Positions 46,055-55,288 of a stretch of 64,000 nt of DNA are shown here, one piece after another. Both the position numbers and the translations under genes were made by a program. Positions within the stretch are counted from its first letter, which is position 1. Each line of letters opens with the position of its first letter. Origin of the DNA: Chitinophaga silvisoli (GTDB taxonomy: Bacteria > Bacteroidota > Bacteroidia > Chitinophagales > Chitinophagaceae); the NCBI RefSeq assembly GCF_003412465.1, contig NZ_QTJV01000006.1:124001-188000 (forward strand). Direction: 5' to 3'. The notes under the pieces were generated by a model. The model searched no databases, was not told where the DNA came from, and worked only from the letters and a program-made list of their open reading frames with translations.

Positions 46055-46747
46055 CTAATGTTTCATTACATCGGAAGCCTTCACTACCGATATTTTGCCG
46101 TTATTTATTTCAATTGCCCGGTCAGCATAAGATGCCAGTCTGGGGTCGTGGGTTACCACCGCCACCGCTTTACCGCTTTTAGCAAGCTGCTTCAGCTCCT
46201 CCATTACAATGAAAATGCTATCCTTGTCCAACGAAGCAGTAGGCTCGTCGCAGAGGATAATTTTAGGATCGGTAACCAATGCCCTTGCAATGGCAATACG
46301 CTGCTGTTGCCCGCCCGATAGTTGCTTCGGAAGTTTTTTGCGGTGATCCTGCATATTCACTTTCGAAAGGGCCTCGCTTGTCCGCTTTTTAATTTCTGGA
46401 GTTTTTAAGCCAAGCATTTTCAGAGGAAATGCGATGTTGCCTTCTGCCGTTAATGGTGCCAACAGATTGAATTGCTGAAAAACAAATCCAATGGTTTTTA
46501 AGCGGATAGCCGCCATTTCTGTCGCAGATAATGTGTTGGTTTTCTTTCCGTCTATTTCTAAAATGCCTTCTGTGGGATTGATGAGGCAACCTAATAAAGA
46601 AAGCAATGTGGTTTTACCGGAACCAGACGGACCGATGATCAATAACAGTTCCCCCAGGTTAATTTCGAGGGTGCAGTCATCCAAAACGGTCATTTTTCCT
46701 GTGGGAGAGTCGTAGATTTTACTGGCATTTTTCAATTGAGCTATCAT
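46055..46747 (-). CDS. ABC transporter ATPase, DevA/LolD/MacB-like
   Basis: About 230 residues with all ABC motifs: Walker A GPSGSGKTT, Q-loop FVFQQFN, signature LSGGQQQR, Walker B ILCDEPTASLD and the H-loop VTHD. The ATG at 46747 is preferred over a TTG seven codons upstream. It is the first gene of the export operon and powers the DevC-like permease. The promoter should lie in the 86 bp shared with the divergent AraC-type gene. Confidence 0.95.
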   Translation of the reverse strand: MIAQLKNASKIYDSPTGKMTVLDDCTLEINLGELLLIIGPSGSGKTTLLSLLGCLINPTEGILEIDGKKTNTLSATEMAAIRLKTIGFVFQQFNLLAPLTAEGNIAFPLKMLGLKTPEIKKRTSEALSKVNMQDHRKKLPKQLSGGQQQRIAIARALVTDPKIILCDEPTASLDKDSIFIVMEELKQLAKSGKAVAVVTHDPRLASYADRAIEINNGKISVVKASDVMKH

Positions 46748-46833
46748 CTCATTCTTATTATGAGACAAAATTATCCCCGTAAAATCAGTTAAAATAGCGT
46801 TATTTGACCTAATAATACTCGAAAACGGTCATT

Positions 46834-47796
46834 ATGAAAATTGAACTTAAGTCGAAAGACGGATTAGGGATGCTGGCAGCTTTTGCCGAAAAGATAGGGA
46901 GCACGGTAAAAAATGGAAGAGTGGAAGTGCCGAAAGAGTTCGGAAGGGGCTTTTTACAAGGCTTTAATTTCGATGAACGCCTGCGGATGATGATACGGAA
47001 CTACGAGCTGCACCAGGACTTTGCTATCAGCCGCAGAAACCAGCCGTCCAATATGCTCATATTTAATTTTCAGCATATCATTAATTCATCCAAAACGCCT
47101 TCCGGCATCAAATTACAACCATCGGTACAAATTACCACCCAGGGATTGAATGCCGAACTTTTTGTGCCCAAAAACACGGTTCAGAATTCTATTGCCATTG
47201 TAATTGATGCCGGTTACCTGCGTGAACTGATCGGGAAACGCATTGATCATCCCCTGGTGAACACCATCCTGGATAATAAGCAACCGCTGTTGTTTGAGGA
47301 GTTCGTGGTTGCCCCGCTGCTGAAAGTTGTTGACGATATCATGACCGCCAATGTACCGGTAATTCTTCATGATTTTTATTATAAACTAAAAACGCAGGAA
47401 CTTATTTGCCAGTTATTGATTGCGCTTGTAAGCCGGGACGAGAAGAAAGTTCACGGGTTGAATATTGCTGATATCAAGGCACTGTATCAGGTAAAAGAAC
47501 GGCTGCTGCAAAATTTGGAAGAGGCACCTTCCGTTGCAACACTATCTGAATTCTCCGGCATGAGCGAAACTAAACTAAAACGTTTATTTAACCAGGTATT
47601 CGGCAGGAGCATCTACCAGTATTTCCAGAATTTCAGAATGCAGGAAGCTGCCCGGTTGCTGAAAGAAGAAAGGCTTTCAGTTTCGGAAGTAGGCTACCAA
47701 CTTGGATTTTCCAACCTGGGCCATTTCTCGAAGGTTTTTGAAGAAGTGATTGGCGTGAAGCCAAAGCGGTATAGTATGTCGGCAAAGCTTGGCTAA
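46834..47796 (+). CDS. AraC-family transcription regulator, divergent from the export operon
   Basis: A 320-residue regulator whose C-terminal 90 residues carry two helix-turn-helix motifs (LSEFSGMSETKLKRLFNQVF and VSEVGYQLGFSNLGHFSKVF). The N-terminal domain (1-220) is not a recognisable cupin but is related to that of the regulator at 49760-50740. Its divergent position 86 bp from the ABC ATPase suggests that it controls the efflux operon and itself. Inducer unknown. Confidence 0.92.
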   Translation: MKIELKSKDGLGMLAAFAEKIGSTVKNGRVEVPKEFGRGFLQGFNFDERLRMMIRNYELHQDFAISRRNQPSNMLIFNFQHIINSSKTPSGIKLQPSVQITTQGLNAELFVPKNTVQNSIAIVIDAGYLRELIGKRIDHPLVNTILDNKQPLLFEEFVVAPLLKVVDDIMTANVPVILHDFYYKLKTQELICQLLIALVSRDEKKVHGLNIADIKALYQVKERLLQNLEEAPSVATLSEFSGMSETKLKRLFNQVFGRSIYQYFQNFRMQEAARLLKEERLSVSEVGYQLGFSNLGHFSKVFEEVIGVKPKRYSMSAKLG

Positions 47797-48212
47797 GCTG
47801 TTGCCATACAATATTCTGTCACCTGGACGATATGTAAATACCTAAGGAATGTCTGCGGTAAAAAGCAGCATTCCGTTATGGTTACCTTTCCTTTATAATA
47901 CAGCTGTGTTAATCCTGTTTAAAACGTTTTTGCTGTGATGATTCAAGTGCTTGTTCCGGCCTTCCGTCCCCTGAGGCGGGCAAAAGAAGCTTCACGATGC
48001 CGGTTCATAAACTTTAACATTTCTATATGCAGCTGCCGAAAATGTATTTCCTGGCAAGGAAGCTGCCAGACCTACCACAAAAGGCCCTACTATCCTGATT
48101 TTGTTTATTTCGTACCCTGTAGGCGATCAGCCGGTCTTGCAGAAATACAGGAAACCCAATCCAGAATTTCTACCAAATTAAGATGCAATATTGTGGTATA
48201 ACCAAGCATCAT
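47797..48212. other. Intergenic region with no supported gene
   Basis: A 416-bp stretch between the AraC-type regulator and the PAP2 gene. An 88-codon plus-strand frame (47935-48201) has Cys- and Arg-rich sequence with no recognisable domain and overlaps the next gene's leader; I do not support it. No strong terminator or repeat was seen. Confidence 0.5.
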
Positions 48213-48893
48213 ATGAAAAAGTGGTTCCTGTTTCTTTTCTGTACCTCCATTATATCATTAGGGCATGCGCAGACCCGGGATAGCATTTTCGTTCGTCCTT
48301 ATCCTTCCTTCACCGTCCGCCAACTCAGTCTGCCGCTCACGCTGGCCGTGCTGGGTATTGCTGCCAATGGCAATGGCCGGGAATCTTTCAAAAAAGAAGT
48401 CGCCGAAGAAAGGGAAGAACATATGCCCCGGTTTCATACCAGCATTGATAATTACCTGCAGTTTGCCCCCCTCGCCATTGCTTATGGACTGGATGCGGCA
48501 GGCGTGAAATCGAAAACTGATCTGCTGAACCGATCGGCCATCTTAGTGAAAGGGGAACTGCTGATGATGGGTAGCGTATCGATCCTGAAGAAATATACCC
48601 ACCAGCTCAGACCTGATGGCTCTACCTACAATTCCTTTCCTTCCGGACATACTGCACAGGCATTTGCCGCTGCTACCCTGCTTAGTGAAGAGTACAAAGA
48701 CAGGTTGCCCTGGATGCCATATGCGGCTTATGGACTGGCCAGCAGTGTAGGGATGCTGCGCATGGCGAACAACCGCCACTACATATCTGATGTACTGCTT
48801 GGAGCCGGGATAGGCATCCTTTCCATGAAAGTAGCCTACTGGACACACCAGTACAAATGGGGTAAACACAGCACTCACCTCGAAAATCCATAA
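48213..48893 (+). CDS. PAP2-family phosphatase, exported
   Basis: About 226 residues. The ATG at 48213 is preferred over the one at 48183 because it begins a clear signal peptide (MKKWFLFLFC...HAQ). The three PAP2/acid phosphatase motifs are present: K-x6-RP (KKYTHQLRP), PSGH (SFPSGHT) and R-x5-H-x3-D (RMANNRHYISD). Such enzymes dephosphorylate lipid phosphates or undecaprenyl pyrophosphate at the outer face of the inner membrane. The following HD gene starts one base after its stop, so the two are cotranscribed. Confidence 0.92.
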   Translation: MKKWFLFLFCTSIISLGHAQTRDSIFVRPYPSFTVRQLSLPLTLAVLGIAANGNGRESFKKEVAEEREEHMPRFHTSIDNYLQFAPLAIAYGLDAAGVKSKTDLLNRSAILVKGELLMMGSVSILKKYTHQLRPDGSTYNSFPSGHTAQAFAAATLLSEEYKDRLPWMPYAAYGLASSVGMLRMANNRHYISDVLLGAGIGILSMKVAYWTHQYKWGKHSTHLENP

Positions 48894-48894
48894 G

Positions 48895-49479
48895 ATGCCA
48901 GATGCAACATTGCTATTGAAAATAGAATCGTACGTCCGAAACCTATTCGCGCTTCACCCGAACCCTATTTTGTACTACCACAATCTTTCACATACCGAAA
49001 AGGTGGTAAAGCATACTGCTGCTTTATCGGGTTACTTCCAGCTGGCAAACCACAATCATTTTACGCTAATGACAGCTGCATGGTTTCATGATACTGGACA
49101 CTTATTCGGCGACATGGAAAGCCATGAAGAGCGAAGTGTGGAGCTGATGACGAAGTTCCTGCAGGATTCCATTCCTCCGCTTTACTTAAATGAAATCCAA
49201 CAGTATATCATGGCCACCAAAATGCCGGTGCACCCCATGAATATCCTGGAGAAGATCATTTGTGATGCAGACACCTGGCACCTGGGAACGGAGGATTTTC
49301 CGGAGGAAGATAAAAACGTGTGGCAGGAACTGGAGGCACGAAGAGGAAAGACTTTTGAAAATAAAGCGGCATTGAGTTTGAAATTTATGCAGCAGCACCA
49401 GTTTTATACCTCCTATTGTGTACAGCAATTATCGGAAGGGAAGTTGAAAAATGAGGCGTGGTTGAGGGGGATTTTGTAA
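48895..49479 (+). CDS. HD-domain phosphohydrolase
   Basis: A 194-residue cytosolic protein with the HD metal site: His of YYHNLSHTEKV, the HD pair of WFHDTGH, and Asp of ICDADTWHLG. HD proteins of this kind hydrolyse nucleotides or other phosphate esters; the substrate cannot be read from the sequence. It begins right after the PAP2 gene and probably ends at a hairpin about 90 bp downstream. Confidence 0.9.
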   Translation: MPDATLLLKIESYVRNLFALHPNPILYYHNLSHTEKVVKHTAALSGYFQLANHNHFTLMTAAWFHDTGHLFGDMESHEERSVELMTKFLQDSIPPLYLNEIQQYIMATKMPVHPMNILEKIICDADTWHLGTEDFPEEDKNVWQELEARRGKTFENKAALSLKFMQQHQFYTSYCVQQLSEGKLKNEAWLRGIL

Positions 49480-49567
49480 AAATTCAGGATTTCCACAGAA
49501 TTCAGCAATACTTTAGCACCAGATAATAATTACTAGCGAAGTTTTATAACAATAAACAATTGATACC

Positions 49568-49587
49568 GGCCCGTCTTCTGGCGGGCT
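49568..49587 (+). terminator. Putative terminator after the PAP2-HD pair
   Basis: Eight-base-pair GC-rich stem (GGCCCGTC with GGCGGGCT, two G:U pairs) around the tetraloop TTCT, followed by an AT-rich tail without a perfect U-tract. The remaining sequence from 49480 to 49759 shows no gene. Confidence 0.55.
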
Positions 49588-49723
49588 GAATTATTTTATG
49601 AACGCCCCCATTTGTAGCTATCTTTAATTGAGAAATATTGGCAAGTCTTCAATAAATTCATTCATTATACCGGGCTTCAAACAGACAACACAATTGAAAG
49701 GCAATGCGGATTTAATCCGCCGG

Positions 49724-49756
49724 TTTGAATTGAGGAAAAAGGAATGATTATATTTA
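49724..49756 (+). promoter_or_regulatory. Putative Bacteroidota-type promoter of the AraC gene
   Basis: TTTG at 49724-49727, a 21-bp spacer and TATATTTA at 49749-49756, close to the Bacteroidota consensus TTTG / TAnnTTTG with one mismatch. The -7 box is only 3 bp from the ATG, so the transcript would be nearly leaderless; this weakens the call. Confidence 0.35.
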
Positions 49757-49759
49757 CGC

Positions 49760-50740
49760 ATGTATTTTGAATTCGTACCAAACCCGAAGTTTGACTTCCT
49801 CACGCATTTCGCTCAAAAGTTCAACGTGCCGCTCGAAGGCGACAGACTGAACCTGCCTCCAATCATGGGCACCGGCAGCATTCGCAGGATTGCCTTATCT
49901 CCCGGGCTGAAACTCATTGTACATCATTATCAGCTCAAACAGGATTTCATTCTGAACCGAATCGGCAATGACGCGCCCAACGACCTTGTGAGCGTTATCT
50001 TTCACAGTAATGAAGACGGTGCAAGCGTACATACGGGAGGTACTGCCAATCCCCTCTCCCGCAGCAGTGCCTACGCCATCCAGATAGCTTCAACTGACCT
50101 CAACTCCCAGATCCGCTTTCCGGCAAACACAGATATCTATTTCCTGGTGGTCGGCATTATGAAAGATACCCTGAAAGAACTACTCGGTATTAAAAACCCC
50201 AATGATGTTGTACAGACAATTTTAAACGCAGCACCGGGATTTCTATATTATGAAAGCATGACGGTAGAAATACATAAACTGCTTAAACAGGTAACGGATG
50301 CCCGCGAAGACAATGACCTCGGCAATTTTTACCACCGGCTGAAAGTACAGGAACTATTGTACCTCGTATTTGAAAAACTCCAAAAACGTGAAGCCGTTAG
50401 TCATAGTGTAATCCATAAAGAAGATGCAGAAAAACTATCAATGATCAGAACAGCTATTCTCGCTGACCTGGCTGTGCCCCCCAGTTTACCTGAACTGGCA
50501 AAAATGGCGGGCTTCGGTGAAACCAAGATGAAGGACCTGTTTAAACAGGTATTTGGCGACACCATTTATAATTATTACCAGCAGGCGAGGATGGAGGAAG
50601 CCGCATTTTTACTGAAACATGGCGGCTTGTCAGTATCCGGGACCGGCTATCAGCTGGGCTTTGCCAACCTTAGCCACTTTGGCCGTCTCTTTGAAAAATA
50701 CCATGGTATGAAGCCTAAAAAATATGCAAGCGGCGGATAA
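49760..50740 (+). CDS. AraC-family transcription regulator
   Basis: A 326-residue regulator with two C-terminal helix-turn-helix motifs (LPELAKMAGFGETKMKDLF and VSGTGYQLGFANLSHFGRLF). It is a paralogue of the protein at 46834-47796, sharing the N-terminal layout as well as the DNA-binding part. It lies upstream of, and on the same strand as, the old-yellow-enzyme and oxidoreductase genes, 79 bp from the first, so it probably controls their expression in response to an electrophile or redox signal (inference). Confidence 0.92.
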   Translation: MYFEFVPNPKFDFLTHFAQKFNVPLEGDRLNLPPIMGTGSIRRIALSPGLKLIVHHYQLKQDFILNRIGNDAPNDLVSVIFHSNEDGASVHTGGTANPLSRSSAYAIQIASTDLNSQIRFPANTDIYFLVVGIMKDTLKELLGIKNPNDVVQTILNAAPGFLYYESMTVEIHKLLKQVTDAREDNDLGNFYHRLKVQELLYLVFEKLQKREAVSHSVIHKEDAEKLSMIRTAILADLAVPPSLPELAKMAGFGETKMKDLFKQVFGDTIYNYYQQARMEEAAFLLKHGGLSVSGTGYQLGFANLSHFGRLFEKYHGMKPKKYASGG

Positions 50741-50819
50741 GACTATTTTTCTGCCATAAGGAACTATTTTAAACCTGCCCCTTGAAGCAATTTTGTATTG
50801 TCATCAAAACGACAACAAC

Positions 50820-51884
50820 ATGAACAAATTGCTGATGCCTTATGAGAAAGGCGCTTTACAATTGAAAAATCACCTGGTCATGGCACCAATGACCCGTAGC
50901 CGGGCTATCAATAATTTACCCAATTCACTGATGGCTACCTATTATGCGCAGAGAAACGGCGCGGGTTTAATTATAACAGAAGGTACTGCCCCATCACCCA
51001 ATGCACTGGGCTATTCCAGGATCCCGGGTATTTTTTCCAAAGAACAGACCATGGCGTGGAAGGAAATTACTGCCGCAGTACATGCAGGCGGAAGCCGGAT
51101 TTTCCTGCAACTGATGCATACAGGGCGTATTGGCCATCCGGCAAACCTGCCTGCAGGCGCACGTCTGGTAGGCCCCTCTACCATAAAAGCTGCAGGTGAA
51201 ATATGGACAGATAGCCTGGGGCTACAGCCCTATCCTACGCCTGAAATGCTCAGCGGGCAAGAAATCCCATCACTCATAGCGGAATTTGTAACTGCCGCGC
51301 AAAACGCCATAGAAGCGGGCTTTGACGGCGTAGAACTCCATGGAGCCAACGGCTACCTGGTAGAACAGTTCCTGAATCCACACGTCAACAACCGTACGGA
51401 TGAATGGGGCGGTAGTGTAGAAAACAGGGCCAGGCTGGCAATCAGGATCTTACAGGAAATGGCAGCCGCTATTGGCGCAGAAAAAGTAGGCATTCGTTTC
51501 TCTCCTTTCTCTACCCTGGGCGATCTGCCCGCATACGATGAGCAGGAAGTAAGCGCTACCTATGCGCTACTGGCAACGGAACTGAATAAACTGAACATCG
51601 CTTATCTACATCTAGGCATATCAGCTATTATTCCACAGCAGACATTAGATGCCATCAGAAGTGGTTTCGCCGGTACGATTATCCTTTGTAACGGACTTAC
51701 ACCAGAAACTGCGGAAGCTGCGCTGAATGAAGGTTTTGCTGACCTGGTAGCTTTTGGACGGGCTTTTTTGGCAAACCCGGACCTGGACAGAAGAATTGCA
51801 GAAAACGCTGAGTTGAATCAACCTGATTATAATACACTTTATACACCTGGTCCGGAGGGTTACACGGATTATGCAAGCTTATGA
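50820..51884 (+). CDS. Old yellow enzyme-family ene-reductase (NemA-like)
   Basis: About 354 residues. The ATG at 50820 is used; an in-frame TTG lies 27 bp upstream. The TIM-barrel FMN oxidoreductase fold is shown by MAPMTRSRA near the N-terminus, the catalytic HGANGYLVEQFLNP with NRTDEWGGS, and the C-terminal FMN phosphate site VAFGRAFLANPDL. These enzymes reduce alpha,beta-unsaturated carbonyls, quinones or nitro compounds with NAD(P)H. The stop overlaps the next start by 4 bp (ATGA), so the two are translationally coupled. Confidence 0.95.
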   Translation: MNKLLMPYEKGALQLKNHLVMAPMTRSRAINNLPNSLMATYYAQRNGAGLIITEGTAPSPNALGYSRIPGIFSKEQTMAWKEITAAVHAGGSRIFLQLMHTGRIGHPANLPAGARLVGPSTIKAAGEIWTDSLGLQPYPTPEMLSGQEIPSLIAEFVTAAQNAIEAGFDGVELHGANGYLVEQFLNPHVNNRTDEWGGSVENRARLAIRILQEMAAAIGAEKVGIRFSPFSTLGDLPAYDEQEVSATYALLATELNKLNIAYLHLGISAIIPQQTLDAIRSGFAGTIILCNGLTPETAEAALNEGFADLVAFGRAFLANPDLDRRIAENAELNQPDYNTLYTPGPEGYTDYASL

Positions 51885-52780
51885 GAAAGTTAATCTATAG
51901 CCGTTTTGGCGGCACAGAAGTATTGGAGATGGTAGAGGCAGCGATGCCGGAGGGAGAGATTGTAGTAAATGTAAAGGCTGTCTCGGTGAATCCATTGGAT
52001 TGGAAATTGTGGCAGGGCGAGTTAAAACTGATGAGTGGAAAGAAGTTTCCGAAGGAGGTTGGGATAGACTTCTCAGGGATAGTGATTAAAGGAGGTGCGG
52101 GGTATCAGGAAGGCGATGAAGTGTTTGGGGTGGCATCTATATTCAAAGGAGGGGCGATGGCGGAATATGTGGCTGTAAAGGCGGCTGATATTGCCTTGAA
52201 ACCGGCAGGAATATCATTTGAAGAAGCAGCGTGTTTGCCGGTGGCTGGTGGTGCTGCGTGGCAGATCGTAGAGGAGTTGGGGAAGGTGAAGGCAGGGATG
52301 GAGGTGTTGGTGAATGGTGCGGGAGGAGGGCTGGGGCCGTTTGTGATCCAGCTGGCGAAGCGGAGGGGTGCTCTGGTGACGGCGGTAGTGGGTGCTAGTG
52401 GAGTGGAGATGGTGAAGGGGCTGGGGAGTGATGTGGTGGTGGACTATAGGAAGGAAGATGTGTTGCAGGGTAGGAAGAGGTATGATGTGGTGGTGGATTT
52501 GGCTGGAAAGATGGGGTATGCGGCAGGGAAGAAATTGCTGAAAAAGAAGGGTGTGTTTGTGAATACATCACCGGGATTGAAGGAGATGGTGGGGAGTTTG
52601 TTGAGTGGAGGGAAGTATAAATTGTTGTTTTTGAAAAATTCGGCGAAGGGGCTGGAAAGGCTGGCGGGAAGTGGGCTGAAGGTGGTGATTGGGAAGCGGA
52701 ATGAGTGGACGGATTATAAAGTGGGGTATGATGAGGTGAAGCGGGGAGGGATTGTTGGGAAGGCGGTTTTTGTTTTATAG
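51881..52780 (+). CDS. Zinc-independent quinone oxidoreductase-like (MDR superfamily)
   Basis: A 299-residue medium-chain reductase: GroES-like N-terminus (NVKAVSVNPLDWKLWQG), a cofactor-binding motif VNGAGGGLGPFVIQLAK for NADPH, and no structural zinc cysteines. It probably reduces quinones or enones together with the upstream old yellow enzyme. The coding strand is strikingly G-rich and C-poor (for example two C in 52441-52500) compared with the gene before it. It ends at a strong terminator. Confidence 0.92.
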   Translation: MRKLIYSRFGGTEVLEMVEAAMPEGEIVVNVKAVSVNPLDWKLWQGELKLMSGKKFPKEVGIDFSGIVIKGGAGYQEGDEVFGVASIFKGGAMAEYVAVKAADIALKPAGISFEEAACLPVAGGAAWQIVEELGKVKAGMEVLVNGAGGGLGPFVIQLAKRRGALVTAVVGASGVEMVKGLGSDVVVDYRKEDVLQGRKRYDVVVDLAGKMGYAAGKKLLKKKGVFVNTSPGLKEMVGSLLSGGKYKLLFLKNSAKGLERLAGSGLKVVIGKRNEWTDYKVGYDEVKRGGIVGKAVFVL

Positions 52781-52789
52781 TGGATATAG

Positions 52790-52817
52790 AGGGATCACTG
52801 GAAGGTGATCCCTTTTT
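52790..52817 (+). terminator. Intrinsic terminator after the reductase operon
   Basis: Perfect 9-bp stem AGGGATCAC / GTGATCCCT with a 6-nt loop (TGGAAG), followed by a T-tract through 52817. Confidence 0.9.
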
Positions 52818-53073
52818 ATTGCAGGAATGTTATGTTGGCGCTTCGAAGGCAAAAGATAATGAAACATAAATTCAATCTATATGGAAGTATGGACCTCAAC
52901 ATCTACAAAAACAATAATAAAATAGAATCAATCTCCCGTCCCGAATTCGAATCTGTCATCCGACAGCTTTTAATCCTATGAGATTTTCGCGTAATCCCCA
53001 CCCGCCAGACAAGAGAGGGAGTAATCGGCATGCTGGCCTTTAAAAATAATCCATCCCCACCTACAACCTCATT
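52818..53073. other. Short intergenic region with a possible gene remnant
   Basis: Contains a 30-codon frame at 52889-52981 starting MDLNIYKNNNKIES whose reading could continue only with a frameshift. It has no ribosome-binding signal or recognisable family. It may be a decayed fragment or chance. Nothing else was seen. Confidence 0.3.
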
Positions 53074-53964
53074 CTAAAAAAACAACTTATACCGTACATA
53101 CCCCGCCACATTCTCAATCACCTCCCTTCCCTCATCAATCACCCCACCCATCTGGAAAAAACCATGTATCATCCCCGCATACACCTTCTCCGTCACCTCC
53201 ACATACGCCTCCCTCAACCTCCGCGCATACTCCCTCCCCTCATCCACCAGCGGATCATACTCACCCAGCACCACAAACGCATCCGGCCTCCCCACCAACT
53301 CCACCTCATTCACCGGTGCCGCTTCCCTCTTCCCCCCTGCATAATCCTCCCATATCTTCCGCATCTTCTCGCTCGTTATCACCGGTCCCTCCGCAAATTT
53401 CCTCCACGACTCCGTATCCTGCGCCGGATCAATCGCCGGGTAAATCAACACCTGGCACCGCAAGCCCTCTACTCTCCCAGTTACCCCCGCCGCCAAAGTC
53501 CCTCCCGCACTATCTCCCGCTACCCCAACGCGACCCGGATCAATCCCCAGCAATCCGCCATTCCGCATCACCCACCTCGTCGCCGCCACACAATCATTCA
53601 AGCCACAGGGAAAGGGATACTCCGGTGCCAGCCTATAATCCACCGCAACGACCACCGCCCCCGATAAATTAGCCAGCTGTCGCAAAGGCCGGTCATGCGA
53701 TAATAATCCTCCTGAATTAAATCCTCCCCCATGAAAAAATACCAGCACCGGCAACACGCCTTCTGCCACCGGCCTGTAAATCCTTACCTTTACCTGCGTA
53801 TCGGTCACCCTGTCCTCCACCAACCACACTGCTTCTTCTTCACCCGCCAGCGGCACCAGGCTATCATAAAACACCCTCCTCGCCAGATATTTATCCTCAA
53901 TGTGCGACACATCCACCGCATGTATAAAGTCCAGGGCTTCCTGTACCTGCTTTAAGATCTCCAT
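53074..53964 (-). CDS. Alpha/beta-hydrolase, HSL-type (family IV) esterase
   Basis: About 296 residues. The ATG at 53964 is preferred to a TTG 21 bp upstream. It has the oxyanion-hole motif FFHGGGF, nucleophile elbow GDSAGG, catalytic Asp in EYDPLVDEG and His in MIHGFFQM, in the order and spacing of hormone-sensitive-lipase-type carboxylesterases. It should hydrolyse short-chain esters. The coding strand is very G-rich (the plus strand shows long C runs), as in the convergent gene at 51881-52780. It is separated from FabV upstream by a terminator. Confidence 0.93.
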   Translation of the reverse strand: MEILKQVQEALDFIHAVDVSHIEDKYLARRVFYDSLVPLAGEEEAVWLVEDRVTDTQVKVRIYRPVAEGVLPVLVFFHGGGFNSGGLLSHDRPLRQLANLSGAVVVAVDYRLAPEYPFPCGLNDCVAATRWVMRNGGLLGIDPGRVGVAGDSAGGTLAAGVTGRVEGLRCQVLIYPAIDPAQDTESWRKFAEGPVITSEKMRKIWEDYAGGKREAAPVNEVELVGRPDAFVVLGEYDPLVDEGREYARRLREAYVEVTEKVYAGMIHGFFQMGGVIDEGREVIENVAGYVRYKLFF

Positions 53965-54051
53965 ATTGCAAATTGTTTTACACAAATTTCAAGAGCAGAT
54001 CCCTATAAAGAAAATAAGGTGATTTATAGCCGCCTATAAATATAATTATAT

Positions 54052-54090
54052 AAAAAGGGCCTGATAATTCATGATTACCAGGCCCTTTTT
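54052..54090 (-). terminator. Terminator after FabV (symmetrical)
   Basis: Stem AAAAAGGGCCTG / CAGGCCCTTTTT, 12 bp, with a loop that can itself pair (TAAT/ATTA). It has an A-tract before and a T-tract after, so it works in either direction. It lies 17 bp past the FabV stop codon. Confidence 0.9.
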
Positions 54091-54106
54091 ATTATTTAGA
54101 GATTCT

Positions 54107-55288
54107 CTATTTTATAGTCGCCATCTCATCCACTTCCTTCGTATAATCCACCCCAGGTACGCTAAACCCAAACAGATTCAGGAAATCTTCCTTATATCCT
54201 TTCAGGTCACCGATCTCCGCAATGGTCTCGGTAGTCACACCTTTCCACAACTCAGCAATTTCCGCCTGCACATCCTCACGCAGTTCCCAGTCGTCTATAC
54301 GGATACGCCCCTGCTCATCCTTTGCTGCCGGCTGCGCCGCATACAGATGATCATGGAACAAACGGGACATCTGCTCAATCGTACCTTCATGGATGTTTTT
54401 CTCCTTCATCACCTTATATAGCAGGGAAATGTACAGTGGCACTACAGGTATTGCAGAACTGGACTGGGTAACCAGCGCCTTGTTCACAGATACATAAGCA
54501 CTACCATTCAGCTCCTTCAGCTGCTCAGTGATCTTTGCAGCAGTCGCTTCCAGGTGATCTTTCGCCCTGCCAATGGTACCATGACGGTAAACCGGGTTGG
54601 TCAGCTCAGGCCCGATATAAGAGTAAGCAACGGTTTTCACATTAGGAGCCAGTACACCGGCACCCTGCAATGCTTCTAACCACAGCTGCCAGTCTTCCCC
54701 ACCCATTACAGCGATGGTATTGGAAATATCATCACCCGCAGCTGGCTCGATAGACACGTTTGTCACAACGCCGGTATGGAAATCGACAGTTTTATTCTGA
54801 TAACTTTGATCGATAGGTTTCAATACAGAACGATGCAAAACACCTGTTTCCGGATGCTTACGTACCGGAGACGCAAGGCTGTAAATAACCAGGTCTACAG
54901 TACCCAGCTCCTGCTTAATCAGGTCGATGGTTTCCTGCTTCACTTCCTTTGAGAAAGCATCGCCATTGATACTTTTAGCATATAAGCCAGCACGGTTGGC
55001 TTCCTCGTGGAAAGCGACTGTGTTATAATAACCTGCAGAGGCAGTTTTGCCTTCCTGGGGTTCTTTTTCGAAGAATACGCCGATAGTGGCAGCTCCACCG
55101 CCAAATGCAGCAGTAATTCTGGAGGAGAGACCGAAACCGGTGGAAGCGCCGATTACCAGTACTTTTTTGGGTCCGTTAGGAAGTTTTTGCGATTCAACAT
55201 AGCTTATTTGTCTTCTTACGTTCTCAGCACAACCAGCAGGATGAGCTGTCAGGCAAATAAAGCCACGCATTTTTGGTTCTATGATCAT
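54107..55288 (-). CDS. fabV: Enoyl-ACP reductase FabV
   Basis: A 393-residue trans-2-enoyl-ACP (CoA) reductase, the usual FabV length. The N-terminus (IIEPKMRGFICLTAHPAGC) is characteristic; the NADH-binding motif is VIGASTGFGLSSR; the active site Y-x8-K is in SYIGPELTNPVYRHGTIGRAK (Tyr and Lys eight residues apart). It catalyses the last reduction step of each fatty acid elongation cycle. FabV is not inhibited by triclosan in several bacteria. It is monocistronic here with its own terminator. Confidence 0.95.
   Translation of the reverse strand: MIIEPKMRGFICLTAHPAGCAENVRRQISYVESQKLPNGPKKVLVIGASTGFGLSSRITAAFGGGAATIGVFFEKEPQEGKTASAGYYNTVAFHEEANRAGLYAKSINGDAFSKEVKQETIDLIKQELGTVDLVIYSLASPVRKHPETGVLHRSVLKPIDQSYQNKTVDFHTGVVTNVSIEPAAGDDISNTIAVMGGEDWQLWLEALQGAGVLAPNVKTVAYSYIGPELTNPVYRHGTIGRAKDHLEATAAKITEQLKELNGSAYVSVNKALVTQSSSAIPVVPLYISLLYKVMKEKNIHEGTIEQMSRLFHDHLYAAQPAAKDEQGRIRIDDWELREDVQAEIAELWKGVTTETIAEIGDLKGYKEDFLNLFGFSVPGVDYTKEVDEMATIK

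Noticed and set aside
47935..48201. 88-codon frame before the PAP2 gene
   Set aside because: No domain or clear ribosome-binding site, unusual Cys/Arg-rich composition, and overlap with the leader of the next gene.
52889..52981. 30-codon frame MDLNIYKNNNK...
   Set aside because: Too short and without family or expression signals; noted only as a possible remnant.
53164..53672. Pro/His/Arg-rich plus-strand frames opposite the esterase
   Set aside because: They result from the extreme C-richness of this strand; the minus-strand esterase has all catalytic motifs.
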